NCBI GenBank assembly: GCA_964629015.1
Contig: CAZVMN010000012.1
Coordinates: forward strand, 33,113 to 97,112
Length of the DNA: 64,000 bases
Direction: 5' to 3'
Source: Oceanococcus sp964629015
GTDB taxonomy: Bacteria > Pseudomonadota > Gammaproteobacteria > Nevskiales > Oceanococcaceae
Shown: positions 53,101 through 60,745 of the stretch, piece after piece
Layout of the letters: every line of letters begins with the position of its first letter
How positions within the stretch are numbered: position 1 is the first letter of the stretch
Notes under the pieces: generated by a model
Told to the model about the DNA's origin: nothing
Database searches by the model: none
What the model saw: the letters and a program-made list of their open reading frames with translations, nothing else
Translations under genes and position numbers: made by a program

Positions 53101-53571
53101 GATCACCCCTTTGAGCAATTCAGACTGCAGAAGACCCATATCAATGATGCTGTCCAAGGCCCGGCGTAGCGACGTCAGCTCGCTATCCTCGATCATGGCC
53201 TGGCTGAGGTGATCCACGAAGCGGGCGGCTTGCGTGTCGCTCGGGCGGTTTGTCCCGCTGTGCAGGTTGGCTGCGGGGTCACTCAGCAAGGTGCGTAAGT
53301 CGCGGAATCCCTTGAGCAGATTGTCGTGCCGACGCAGATTGTCGCGATCACCAAGGCTGGCGTACTGGCGGGCTGCGCTTTGCAGGTCCGTCAGATTCTG
53401 ACGCAAGGTTTGGGTGACCTCCTGCATGGCCAAATCTTGTTCGGTCAACGAGACCAGATGGTCACGCGCCTTGGCCGTCTGAGCCGTCAGAATCAGGGTC
53501 AAGCCCAGCACCAGCGACATGCCGCCCAGCAACAGGGCGATAAATATGGGTATGGGCAGAAACCGTTGCAT
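50116..53571 (-). CDS. Hybrid sensor histidine kinase with HAMP, PAS, two receivers and HPt
   Basis: About 1150 residues: two transmembrane helices around a periplasmic region, HAMP, PAS (about 310-420), HisKA with SHEIRTPMN, HATPase with DVPRLLLGDSLRLGQVL and GGTGLGLTIARQLV, receiver 1 (DIVLLDWRMPDMDG), receiver 2 (DLVLLDLQMPGLSG) and an HPt domain with RVHALKGAAGNLGA near residue 1020. The architecture is a BarA/TorS-like phosphorelay. The likely target is the downstream REC-GGDEF-EAL protein. I prefer ATG at 53571; TTG 36 bases upstream has no ribosome site. Confidence 0.93.
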   Translation of the reverse strand: MQRFLPIPIFIALLLGGMSLVLGLTLILTAQTAKARDHLVSLTEQDLAMQEVTQTLRQNLTDLQSAARQYASLGDRDNLRRHDNLLKGFRDLRTLLSDPAANLHSGTNRPSDTQAARFVDHLSQAMIEDSELTSLRRALDSIIDMGLLQSELLKGVIAGKPSPQVLLSLSQPARESLARQMDHHIAQTQKAVEQRLTNAKQSQHDRIRRIQSQQVFLLVFLGILIILTLLVAQRYMVNPLRHLVEAGTAIGSGKYHTRAEIFGVREIAELAGTLNWMADSFQSDLKARERAEHRAQQTERRLRQINEASPGVLWEFQIDDNSQIQLSFVGGAFEQLYSVPRVAAMSDVRAVQQSVHPDDRASVEQGLKQAAADNADFTSEHRSLRPDGNYRWVRAYGKFHERSDHLRTWTGFSVDIQELVELRAQLETALAAAEAGNRSKSDFLATLSHEIRTPMNAILGMTHLALQTALPPRQEEYLRRIDSSSRLLLRIINDILDVSKIDAGRMELEHLEFSLEQLLDSVNDVIAVRAQEQSLRLKLDIADDVPRLLLGDSLRLGQVLINLLGNAIKFTEHGYVKLIIRCVSYTEGRARLYFAAEDSGIGIEPEAQARLFDAFTQGDSSTTRQYGGTGLGLTIARQLVHLMGGEIAVESTPGQGSTFSFEADLDVPEDTLRAMAEHASSLGALDCLVVDDSRSARKVIVSALQHFGFRAEEARNGAQALKTVAERSFDIVLLDWRMPDMDGLETARRIQALPSFKGRVIMITSYGREELMRELEGDGDVDAVLLKPISSPILLDTIAAARDPNRQRLSQPNDVIPMRIPELAEKHILLAEDNAIGRELMQALLDTTHARLSLVATGEDALAAFSEDDIDLVLLDLQMPGLSGWETAQAIREELERRDIPILAMSADPRPEIRARCLEQHFNDFIPKPVDVGQLYDKLAEWLDVHPTEDTLIARPRTRMPSLPGVNLEAGLARASFNGDLYVRLLHQLCIRFSELPVELEALTEKEQWDEIKARVHALKGAAGNLGASTIRKHCEATEQYAEREDRQGCLAMSRKLGTTLNTLYDALPEPDENDDVEPTPEKQRPMLNAEALEKLRQLVAAGDAAARQQAKAFSPPPGQDKRLRQIQEHLDAFAFEEAAQELNELAARLS

Positions 53572-53627
53572 CCGCCGCAATGTAGTAGCAAAGCGAGATC
53601 TTGCCAAGCGAGGTGGGGTGGTGACTC

Positions 53628-53676
53628 TTGACAGGTGTCATTTTCATGCCCAGAGTGCGTAGTACAAGTACGCACT
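53628..53676 (+). promoter_or_regulatory. Predicted promoter with palindromic operator before the reductase gene
   Basis: TTGACA (53628-53633), a perfect -35, is followed after 17 bases by a poor -10 (CAGAGT). Overlapping the -10 and reaching downstream is an inverted repeat AGTGCGTA-N7-TACGCACT (about 53654-53676). Such an operator would suit a repressor; the coupled MerR-like regulator or another protein could bind it. It also lies in the gap that must hold the promoter of the divergent hybrid kinase gene. Confidence 0.55.
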
Positions 53677-53688
53677 ACGTGGTTGAGC

Positions 53689-54783
53689 ATGCTCAAGCGA
53701 TTGTTTGGACGAACGTCCGCTCCGACGGCCCCGACAATTCAACGCAGGACACAGTCGGCATCGCGCTGGGCGGCCGTCATGCCGCCGCTGGATCGGCGAG
53801 TGCGTGTGACCCGCATTGAGCGGGAAACGGATGATGCGGTCAGTGTCTCTATCACGCCGGTGGATGGTGGGCACTGGACCTATCGTGCCGGCCAATACCT
53901 GACCCACTGTTTCACCATCAACGGCGTCGATGTGCGTCGACCCTACTCGATCAGTGTGGCCGAAGGTGCGCGCGAAATCGCCTTCGCGTGTAAGCGCGTT
54001 GAGGGTGGCCTTGTCTCGAATTATTTGTGCGATGAGTTGGCTGTGGGCGATGAATACGCTGTGCGTGGCCCAAGCGGCGATTTCTGTCTGACGCAAGCAT
54101 CTGGGCCGTTGTTGTTCATTGCCGCGGGTTGTGGCATCACCCCGATCATGAGCCTGATAGAGACCGCGCTGACGCAGGACCCGGAGCGCACTATCACCTT
54201 GATCTACGCCAACCGTGATCAAAACTCGATCATGTTTGCTGAGCGCTTGGACGCCCTGGCTGGGCAATATGACAACTTCAAGATCACCCATGTTCTGAGC
54301 CAGCCACAGGCTGGGTGGTCGGGTGCGCGTGGTCGATTGGACCCAGCGCGGTTGGCGTCGCTGGTCACGCTGTCGTCCGACATTGAAGCCTACTTATGTG
54401 GGCCACAGGCCATGATGGACGACGTGGCTGGGGCCTTGCGCGACTTGGGCTTGGCCGCGTCAGCGTTGCATCAGGAGGTTTTCACTCCCGCCGCCAAGGC
54501 TGTGCATGCTCACCCGACGGCGTCACAAACGCTGTTCTTTACGCGTTCGGATCGGTCGATCGAACAGGCCCCGGGGCAGTCGATACTCGATGCGGCACTG
54601 GCCAATGGCGTCGCGCTGGATTTTTCCTGCACCGTGGGAGGCTGCGCGGCGTGCAAGGTGCGCGTCAGTAAAGGTTCCACGTTGATGGACGAGCCCAACT
54701 GCCTGTCTGATTCGGAACGTGCGGCGGGCTATGTCTTGGCCTGTTCCGCCTATGCCGTGGACGCGGTGGAGATCGACGCGTGA
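53689..54783 (+). CDS. Ferredoxin-reductase-type flavoprotein with C-terminal [2Fe-2S] domain
   Basis: Order of domains: FAD-binding barrel (RPYSISVAEGAR), NAD(P)-binding (FIAAGCGITPIMSLIE, CGPQAMM) and a plant-type ferredoxin with CTVGGCAACKV and a distal LACSA cysteine (four ligands, CX4CX2C...C). The family passes electrons from NAD(P)H through FAD to the FeS cluster and on to an oxygenase. The coupled diiron protein at 55481 is the obvious partner. ATG 53689 follows GGTTGAG. Confidence 0.88.
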   Translation: MLKRLFGRTSAPTAPTIQRRTQSASRWAAVMPPLDRRVRVTRIERETDDAVSVSITPVDGGHWTYRAGQYLTHCFTINGVDVRRPYSISVAEGAREIAFACKRVEGGLVSNYLCDELAVGDEYAVRGPSGDFCLTQASGPLLFIAAGCGITPIMSLIETALTQDPERTITLIYANRDQNSIMFAERLDALAGQYDNFKITHVLSQPQAGWSGARGRLDPARLASLVTLSSDIEAYLCGPQAMMDDVAGALRDLGLAASALHQEVFTPAAKAVHAHPTASQTLFFTRSDRSIEQAPGQSILDAALANGVALDFSCTVGGCAACKVRVSKGSTLMDEPNCLSDSERAAGYVLACSAYAVDAVEIDA

Positions 54784-55484
54784 ACGGTTTGCGCATGAAA
54801 GAGCTGGTCGAACGCACCGGCGCGAGTCGGGAAGCGATCCGCTTTTACATCAATGAAGGCCTGCTGCCGCAACCGCGCCGAACCTCGCGCAACATGGCTT
54901 GGTACAACCAGGAGCATGTCAGCCGTGTGCGCTATATCCGTGCCCTGCAGGAAGAGCATTTTCTGCCTCTCAAGGCCATTCGGGCGGTGCTCGACGGTGA
55001 GGGTGCAGAGCAATTCTCGCCCCAGCAGTTGCGCCAGTTTGAGGTGCTTCGTCAGCGTGAGGAGGCGGGGCATGCGGGCGAATCACGCAAGCGCTTCGAC
55101 GCCGTGGCCGCGGAGCTGGGTCTCACGACTGACGAGCAGCAGGCCGCGCGTGACCTGGGTTTTGTGAACGACGATGGTTCTCTGGGGCCGGCCGATGAGG
55201 AGTTGGTGCGCATCTGGGCCACATTGCGCACCGAAGGTTTGACCCCGGAACGTGGATTCGGTCCAAGTGATATGGCGGCGATTCAGAGCGCGGTGGATGT
55301 GCTTCTGTCGCGTGAAATTGAGATGTTCACCGCGCGCCTCGAAGACATGAATGACGACGAATTGGGGCGCGTGTTTGAGCGCATTATTCCCAACATCAAT
55401 CGTGCTTTTGCGTTGCTGCATGAGCGTCGACTGCGTCAATTCCTGCAACAAATTACACAGCAGCAGAAAGGAGACACACCATGA
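54780..55484 (+). CDS. MerR family transcriptional regulator
   Basis: The N-terminal winged-helix DNA-binding domain is MerR-like (KELVERTGASREAIRFYINE, then RFYINEGLLPQPRRTS with the YNQEHVSRVRYIRALQ helix). The rest, about 160 residues, is not cysteine-rich, so it is not a metal sensor of the classical kind; it may bind a small molecule. The GTG start overlaps the reductase stop by four bases and the gene overlaps the next by four bases. Probably controls its own operon. Confidence 0.85.
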   Translation: MNGLRMKELVERTGASREAIRFYINEGLLPQPRRTSRNMAWYNQEHVSRVRYIRALQEEHFLPLKAIRAVLDGEGAEQFSPQQLRQFEVLRQREEAGHAGESRKRFDAVAAELGLTTDEQQAARDLGFVNDDGSLGPADEELVRIWATLRTEGLTPERGFGPSDMAAIQSAVDVLLSREIEMFTARLEDMNDDELGRVFERIIPNINRAFALLHERRLRQFLQQITQQQKGDTP

Positions 55485-56698
55485 GCGCAATGGACAAGAT
55501 GCTCGATGGCATGCCGATGAGCATGCGCAACAGCGTGACCAATACCATGGACAACATCGGTCTGATGCTGTCGATCAAGAACCCCAAAGTTGCCATGTCG
55601 ATGGCGCCATCGGCCATGCGCGGCATGGTCATGAAAAAGGGCAAGGGTGCCGATGCAGTCAAAATGCACAGCGGCCACGCGGTGCATTTCGATCTGAACT
55701 ACGGGACCGATTTCCCGGAAATGTGGGAGCTGTATCGACGCGCGGTGGCCAATCAGTGGGATGGCGAGCGTGATCTGGATTGGACGACCGATGTCGACCC
55801 CATGAATCCGGAGAACTGCATCCTGCCCGAGGAATATGCGCCCTTTGAAGGTTTGACCGCCAAGGGCGTGCGATTCAACGCCAAGGAAAAGCAACAATTC
55901 CAGGCGGATCTGGCGGCCTGGACGCTGGCTCAGTTCATGCACGGCGAGCAGGGCGCGCTGTACGCCGCCGCGCAGGTGACGGAGAGCGTGCAATGGTTGG
56001 ATGGCAAGTTCTATGGCGCCACGCAGGTGATGGACGAAGGGCGTCATCTGGAGGTGTTCTACCGCTATCTCGATACCAAGATGAACAAGGTCTATCAGGT
56101 CAACGACAACCTGTTCGTGATTCTGGACGACCTGCTGACGGACTCGCGCTGGGACGTCAAATTTCTTGGTATGCAGATCATGGTTGAGGGGCTCGCTTTG
56201 GGCGCCTTCTCGACCATGTACAACTACACCCGTGAGCCGTTGCTGAAAAATCTGCTGCGCTATGTGATCCAGGACGAAGCCCGTCATGTGCATTACGGCG
56301 TTCTTGCCCTGCGTGAGCAGATCACCGAAAACTTGAGCCCGCGTGAACGGCGTGAGCGCGAGGACTGGGCGTTTGAATTGGCGTTGCTGATGCGCAATCG
56401 CTTCATGAGCCATGAGATCTACCATGAGTGGTTTGGTGGCGGCGCGCGCTTGTCCTTGCGCGATTGGAACGAAGTGGTCAGTGAAGCGCCGGGTATGAAG
56501 GCGTTTCGGCAGGTCATGTTCCAGCGCCTGATTCCGAATCTCGAGTACATTGGCTTGATGAGTGACCGCATCAAGCTGCACTACGAAAAAGCCGGCTTGG
56601 CGACGTTCCTCGGCGGACGCAACGCCACGCAGCTCAGCGGTGAGGACTTGATCGCCGAGAATGACGCGTTCAGCCTCTCGGGTCAGCAGGGCCATTAA
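55481..56698 (+). CDS. Ferritin-like diiron oxygenase (AurF-like)
   Basis: A 405-residue helical protein with two ExxH motifs and two further glutamates: E156 (HGEQGAL), E186xxH189 (DEGRH), E236 (MVEGLAL) and E266xxH269 (DEARHVHYG), matching the carboxylate-bridged diiron fold of AurF/ribonucleotide-reductase-like oxygenases. The last motif (DEARHVxYG) is like N-oxygenases such as AurF. Substrate unknown; with a dedicated reductase it should use O2. ATGA overlap with the MerR gene indicates coupling. Confidence 0.75.
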   Translation: MSAMDKMLDGMPMSMRNSVTNTMDNIGLMLSIKNPKVAMSMAPSAMRGMVMKKGKGADAVKMHSGHAVHFDLNYGTDFPEMWELYRRAVANQWDGERDLDWTTDVDPMNPENCILPEEYAPFEGLTAKGVRFNAKEKQQFQADLAAWTLAQFMHGEQGALYAAAQVTESVQWLDGKFYGATQVMDEGRHLEVFYRYLDTKMNKVYQVNDNLFVILDDLLTDSRWDVKFLGMQIMVEGLALGAFSTMYNYTREPLLKNLLRYVIQDEARHVHYGVLALREQITENLSPRERREREDWAFELALLMRNRFMSHEIYHEWFGGGARLSLRDWNEVVSEAPGMKAFRQVMFQRLIPNLEYIGLMSDRIKLHYEKAGLATFLGGRNATQLSGEDLIAENDAFSLSGQQGH

Positions 56699-56722
56699 AA
56701 AAGTCCGCCTGACCCTGATTGC

Positions 56723-56771
56723 TTGCATTTCGACCATCCCTGGGCTTAAATAAACACTATTCATTTAAGCC
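56723..56771 (+). promoter_or_regulatory. Promoter and operator-like site before the MFS-acyltransferase gene
   Basis: A TTGCAT -35 and TTAAAT -10 with 17 bases between are followed by AAACACTATTCA (56752-56763). A nine-base inverted repeat GGCTTAAAT...ATTTAAGCC encloses this site. A near-identical motif, AAACACTGTTCA, lies in the pspA promoter at 60284. The TetR gene at 58655 between them is a candidate for binding it. Confidence 0.5.
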
Positions 56772-56786
56772 TCCGCAGGGGTGGCC

Positions 56787-58655
56787 ATGAGCAGTCAGTT
56801 TCGACTCGTCGGGGAAAAGCGCTTCGGGCCCTTTTTCCTGACCCAATTTTTCGGCGCGTTCAACGACAACGTTTACAAGAACGCGCTGATTATCTTGATC
56901 GCGTTTCAGTTGGGGGATCCATCGACCTCCAACACCTTGATCAATCTCGCCGCCGCGCTGTTTATCCTGCCGTTCTTTCTGTTTTCGGCCACGGCTGGCC
57001 AGGTCGCTGACAAGTTCGAGAAATCGCGCCTGATCCGTGGCATCAAGCTGATGGAGATCGCCATCATGTGCATGGCGGCGGTGGCTTTGATCACGCGAAA
57101 CATCACCGCCTTGATGGGGTTGTTGTTCCTGATGGGCGCGCAGTCGTCGCTGTTCGGACCCGTTAAGTACGGCATCCTGCCGCAGCACCTGAAGCCCGAG
57201 GAGCTGGTCGGCGGCAACGGCATGGTCGAAATGGGCACCTTCGTCGCCATTTTGGTCGGGACCCTGCTCGGCGGGCTGTTGATCGGCATCGATGACGTCG
57301 GTACGCATTGGGTTGCCGGCACGGTTGTGGTGCTGGCTTGTATGGGCTATCTGGCGAGCCGTGGTGTCCCCCAAGCGCCGCCAGCCGATGCCGGGCTGCA
57401 GATCAGCCGCAATCCGTTCGCGGAAACCTGGGCCAATCTCAAGTTTTTGCGGGGAGACCGCACGGTTTTCCTGGCCTGTCTTGGGGTGTCCTGGTTCTGG
57501 TTTTTTGGTGCGATCTACTTAACCCAGTTGCCCAACTACACGCGTCTCACCTTGGGTGGTAACGAACAGGTTGTGACCTTGCTGCTGACCTTGTTCTCGC
57601 TCGGTATCGGGGCGGGGTCGCTGGCTTGCGAAAAGCTTTCCGGCGGCAAGGTGGAAATCGGACTGGTCCCATTCGGCTCGATTGGTCTGACGGTATTCGC
57701 CCTGGATATGTATTTCGCCGTTGGCGCGCCGGTGAGCGGCGAGCTGATCGGTGCGGCGGCGTTTCTTGGGCAGCCCGGCGCTTGGCGCGTAATTGTCGAT
57801 GTGGTTTTGCTCGGCGCCTTCGGCGGCCTCTATATCGTGCCCTTGTATGCCTTGATTCAGATGCGCGCCAGTCCGGCCCATCGATCACGCGTGATTGCTG
57901 GCAACAACATCCTGAATGCGTTTCTGATGGTGTTATCGGCCATCGTCGCGGCCGGTTCGCTGGCTGCGGGATTGAGCATTCCGCAGCTCTTCGCAGTCAC
58001 TGCGCTTATGAACCTTGCTGTGGCGGCGTTCATTTATGGCTTGGTGCCAGAATTTCTGGTCCGCTTCGTGGCCTGGATCTTGGTTCATACGCTCTACCGC
58101 ATGAAGAAAAACGGGATGGAGCGTATCCCCGATGATGGGCCGGCGCTGCTAGTGTGCAATCACGTCAGCTTTGTCGATGCCTTGGTGTTGGGCGGCTGCG
58201 TGCGCCGTCCCGTGCGCTTTGTGATGTACCACCGCATTTTCGATATTCCCGTGCTCAGCTGGTTTTTCCGCACCGTCAAAGCCATTCCTATTGCGCCGGC
58301 CAAGGAAGATGAGGCGCTGCTGGCCAAGGCTATGGATGAGATTGATCGTGAATTGGCCGAGGGCAATCTGGTCTGCGTCTTCCCCGAGGGCGGCTTGACC
58401 GCTGACGGCAATATTGCCGAGTTCAAAGGTGGTGTTGATCGCATCCTCGAGCGCCGCGCGGTGCCGGTGGTGCCCATGGCCTTGTCTGGCTTGTGGGGCA
58501 GCTTCTTCTCGCGTGCGCGTGGTGCGGCAATGGGCAGTCTGCCGCGCCGCTTCTGGTCACGTATCCACCTGGATGTGGGTGAGCCCATTGCGCCTGAGCA
58601 AGCCTCCGCCGGGATGCTGCGCGATGCAGTCGCTACATTGCGCCATCGGCCCTGA
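56787..58655 (+). CDS. Fused MFS transporter (LplT-like) and PlsC-type acyltransferase
   Basis: The N-terminal 410 residues form a 12-helix MFS transporter of the lysophospholipid-flippase (LplT) type, beginning KRFGPFFLTQFFGAFNDNVY. From about residue 430 a PlsC acyltransferase domain follows, with NHVSFVDALVL (HX4D) and FPEGGLT. In E. coli LplT and Aas (acyltransferase) cooperate to recycle lysophospholipids; here they are joined without the Aas adenylating domain, a known fusion. ATG 56787 has AGGGG five bases before it; GTG 56781 is the alternative. Confidence 0.9.
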   Translation: MSSQFRLVGEKRFGPFFLTQFFGAFNDNVYKNALIILIAFQLGDPSTSNTLINLAAALFILPFFLFSATAGQVADKFEKSRLIRGIKLMEIAIMCMAAVALITRNITALMGLLFLMGAQSSLFGPVKYGILPQHLKPEELVGGNGMVEMGTFVAILVGTLLGGLLIGIDDVGTHWVAGTVVVLACMGYLASRGVPQAPPADAGLQISRNPFAETWANLKFLRGDRTVFLACLGVSWFWFFGAIYLTQLPNYTRLTLGGNEQVVTLLLTLFSLGIGAGSLACEKLSGGKVEIGLVPFGSIGLTVFALDMYFAVGAPVSGELIGAAAFLGQPGAWRVIVDVVLLGAFGGLYIVPLYALIQMRASPAHRSRVIAGNNILNAFLMVLSAIVAAGSLAAGLSIPQLFAVTALMNLAVAAFIYGLVPEFLVRFVAWILVHTLYRMKKNGMERIPDDGPALLVCNHVSFVDALVLGGCVRRPVRFVMYHRIFDIPVLSWFFRTVKAIPIAPAKEDEALLAKAMDEIDRELAEGNLVCVFPEGGLTADGNIAEFKGGVDRILERRAVPVVPMALSGLWGSFFSRARGAAMGSLPRRFWSRIHLDVGEPIAPEQASAGMLRDAVATLRHRP

Positions 58656-59242
58656 TGGGGCGTCGTAACGATCACACCCGCGAGCAGTTGCGCGAGATGG
58701 TGCTGAGCGCGGCTGAGCTGCTGATCGTGCGCGAAGGCATGGCGGGGTTTTCCATGCGCAAAGTGGCTCGCGCGATTGGCTACACGGTGGGGCAGCTGTA
58801 TTTGCTGTTCAAGAACCAGGATGACCTGTTTACCGTGCTGAACGAACGCACCGCAGACGCCATATACAGTGCGTTGCTGGATGAAACCGAGGCCTTGGAT
58901 GATCCCGCCCAGGCGATTCGTGCCGCAGCCCGTGTTTATGTGCGCTTCGCACAGCGTCATCCCAATCGCTGGCAATTGTTGTTTGAGCATCGCCTGCCTG
59001 AGGGCAGTGCGGTTCCCAAAGCCAATCAGGTCAAGGTTCAGCGACTGTTCGGGTTGATCCAGCAACGTCTGGCCAGCCTGTTTCCGGAGGCCGATGCCAA
59101 GACCCTGCGCCAGGAGGCTGCCGCCTTATGGTCGGGCGTGCATGGTGTTGCGGTGCTGGCCGAGTCCAACAAGCTGAACTGGAGTGGAGTCACCGACTTT
59201 GGGGCGCTCACCGATCGTTTGGTTGACGGCTTTTTGAAATAA
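58655..59242 (+). CDS. TetR family transcriptional regulator
   Basis: An N-terminal helix-turn-helix (MVLSAAELLIVREGMAGFSM, then VARAIGYTVGQLYLLFKNQD) and a 140-residue ligand-binding domain with a WXXXWXG-like end. It starts with TGATG at the acyltransferase stop, so it is likely cotranscribed. The common motif AAACACT(A/G)TTCA before this operon and pspA may be its operator; it is not shown directly. Confidence 0.88.
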   Translation: MGRRNDHTREQLREMVLSAAELLIVREGMAGFSMRKVARAIGYTVGQLYLLFKNQDDLFTVLNERTADAIYSALLDETEALDDPAQAIRAAARVYVRFAQRHPNRWQLLFEHRLPEGSAVPKANQVKVQRLFGLIQQRLASLFPEADAKTLRQEAAALWSGVHGVAVLAESNKLNWSGVTDFGALTDRLVDGFLK

Positions 59243-59264
59243 AAAGCCCTCGAAAGAGGGCTTT
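59243..59264 (+). terminator. Intrinsic terminator after the TetR gene
   Basis: AAAGCCCTC, a GAAA tetraloop and GAGGGCTTT form a strong hairpin just after the stop, flanked by an A-run on its left side, which also makes it effective for the convergent strand. Confidence 0.8.
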
Positions 59265-59286
59265 GATCCACTGAACGCACTGCGGC

Positions 59287-59583
59287 TTATTCGCGATGGT
59301 ATTCCTCCAGCAGCTTTTCTGCGCGGGCCTGCGACAAGCGGTTGATCATCTTGTTGGACTCGAATTGATCGCGCATGGTCTTGGCCAGGGTGAAGCTCGA
59401 ACCGACCAGAAACAGCGTGCCCATCACGATGTAGCCGCGCATCCACAGGTCGACAGGCATCATCACCACGCCTGCGAGCATGCCGAGCAAGGCGCACCCG
59501 AAGGACGTTTTGACGAAAAACACCCAGCCGGGGGAGTCCAGTTTCAGGCCGTCATAATTGTCGTTCTGGAAAGGACTGTTCAT
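59287..59583 (-). CDS. YiaA/YiaB two-helix inner-membrane protein
   Basis: Two transmembrane helices (FFVKTSFGCALLGMLAGVV, then GYIVMGTLFLVGSSFTLAKT) followed by a charged tail; the pattern matches the YiaAB domain (PF05360). The family's function is not settled; it has been linked to envelope stress. The ATG overlaps the pspA stop by four bases, so both are in one operon. Confidence 0.85.
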   Translation of the reverse strand: MNSPFQNDNYDGLKLDSPGWVFFVKTSFGCALLGMLAGVVMMPVDLWMRGYIVMGTLFLVGSSFTLAKTMRDQFESNKMINRLSQARAEKLLEEYHRE

Positions 59584-60245
59584 GCGGCACGCTCCGCGTC
59601 GATCTCGCGTTTGAGGGCGTTGAATGCGTCATCCAGCGCCAACTCATCAGGCAGCCGAGCCTGGCCCAGTTCCTCGGCGCGCAAGGCCTGTGCTGAGATG
59701 AGTTCGTCGAGACTGCCATCCAGCTTCTCACTGTATCGGGCCATGCGTTCGCGTCGCTGGATGGATTTGCTGTACAGGTCACCAGAGACATCACTGCCAT
59801 CAATTTGCAGGGCGCTGCGCAGGGAGATCACACGGGCCTGACTGCTCAGCTCTTCGCGCTCGCGGAGCAGGTGGGCGCGCTCATCACGCAAGCTGTTGCT
59901 CCAGGCGCTCTGTTGAACAGCGAGTTGTTCCAGTTGCGTGACCTCACGTTCGAGCTTGAGGCCGAGGTTAAGGTGATGACGGGCCTGGGTTTCGTTGTCG
60001 TTGCTCAGCGCTTCGCGCGCCCGGGCGCTGTGCATCTCGGCTTGGTTTTTCAGCGTATCCAGACTGGTTTTGATTTTGCGTTCACGGCTGGCGGAGGCCA
60101 ACAACTGTTTGCGCAAGGTATCCAATTCGTCGTCAAGGTCACGCAGGATCTGTTGACTCATGTGGGCTGGGTTTTCCAGCTGATCAAGCCGTGCGTGGCT
60201 GCTTGCGGTAAACATCTGTTCCATTCGTTTCCAAAGACTGGGCAT
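59580..60245 (-). CDS. pspA: Phage shock protein A (PspA/IM30 family)
   Basis: A 221-residue coiled-coil protein with the PspA features: ENPAHMSQQILRDLDDELD, long heptad helices and a C-terminal acidic segment. PspA protects the inner membrane under envelope stress and restrains PspF in enterobacteria. ATG 60245 has AAGGAG six bases upstream; the frame extends 17 codons earlier but without conservation. PspB, PspC and PspF are not seen nearby, so control differs from E. coli. Confidence 0.88.
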   Translation of the reverse strand: MPSLWKRMEQMFTASSHARLDQLENPAHMSQQILRDLDDELDTLRKQLLASASRERKIKTSLDTLKNQAEMHSARAREALSNDNETQARHHLNLGLKLEREVTQLEQLAVQQSAWSNSLRDERAHLLREREELSSQARVISLRSALQIDGSDVSGDLYSKSIQRRERMARYSEKLDGSLDELISAQALRAEELGQARLPDELALDDAFNALKREIDAERAA

Positions 60246-60279
60246 GAGCTTCTCCTTAAATGAGCGTCGTTCAGAAATT

Positions 60280-60298
60280 ATATAAACACTGTTCAAAA
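60280..60298 (-). promoter_or_regulatory. pspA promoter -10 and TetR-type operator candidate
   Basis: On the minus strand TATAAT is preceded, between the -35-like TTGTTG and the -10, by TGAACAGTGTTT, the reverse complement of AAACACTGTTCA. The core AACACTGTT is a palindrome. A repressor bound here would block the promoter. A similar site is present at 56752. Confidence 0.5.
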
Positions 60299-60373
60299 AG
60301 CAACAACCTTTCGTCAGGACAGCACCTCACAGGGTGGACTACACTGTGATCGCAACCGCTATGAGGTCTGGTG

Positions 60374-60745
60374 ATGAATGCTCTGCTGGTCGCGCTGCTT
60401 GCGCTGAATTTGGTCGTGCTGGGCGTGCTGTTCTGGCGTTTGGCTGTGCTGTCGCGGCTGAACGCTCTGCTTGATGTTGAACTGCAAACTTTGCGTCAGA
60501 TTCCACAGGATCAGTCGTTGAACCTGGAGGAGCTGCTCGGGCAGGGCAAGCGCACCGTGATCGTGATGGACATTTTGAATCCCATGGAGGTGGCGGCGAG
60601 TCAGTCCTGGTTCGCCGATCGCTTTGGCAGTGTTGCGGCACCACTCATCCGACGCATCGTTTACGACCAAGCAGTCAAGAATATCCATCGTGAAGTCGGT
60701 AAATGGGGTGTTCAGGCGCATGTGACCCTGCATCGGGGGCCGTAG
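60374..60745 (+). CDS. Hypothetical membrane-anchored protein
   Basis: A single N-terminal transmembrane helix (LVALLALNLVVLGVLFWRL) is followed by about 90 residues with a soluble, possibly thioredoxin- or lipid-binding-like fold (TVIVMDILNPMEVAASQSWF), but I do not recognise a family. GAGG lies seven bases before ATG. It ends in TAG overlapping the GTG of the next gene, so the two are probably expressed together and may interact. Confidence 0.65.
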   Translation: MNALLVALLALNLVVLGVLFWRLAVLSRLNALLDVELQTLRQIPQDQSLNLEELLGQGKRTVIVMDILNPMEVAASQSWFADRFGSVAAPLIRRIVYDQAVKNIHREVGKWGVQAHVTLHRGP

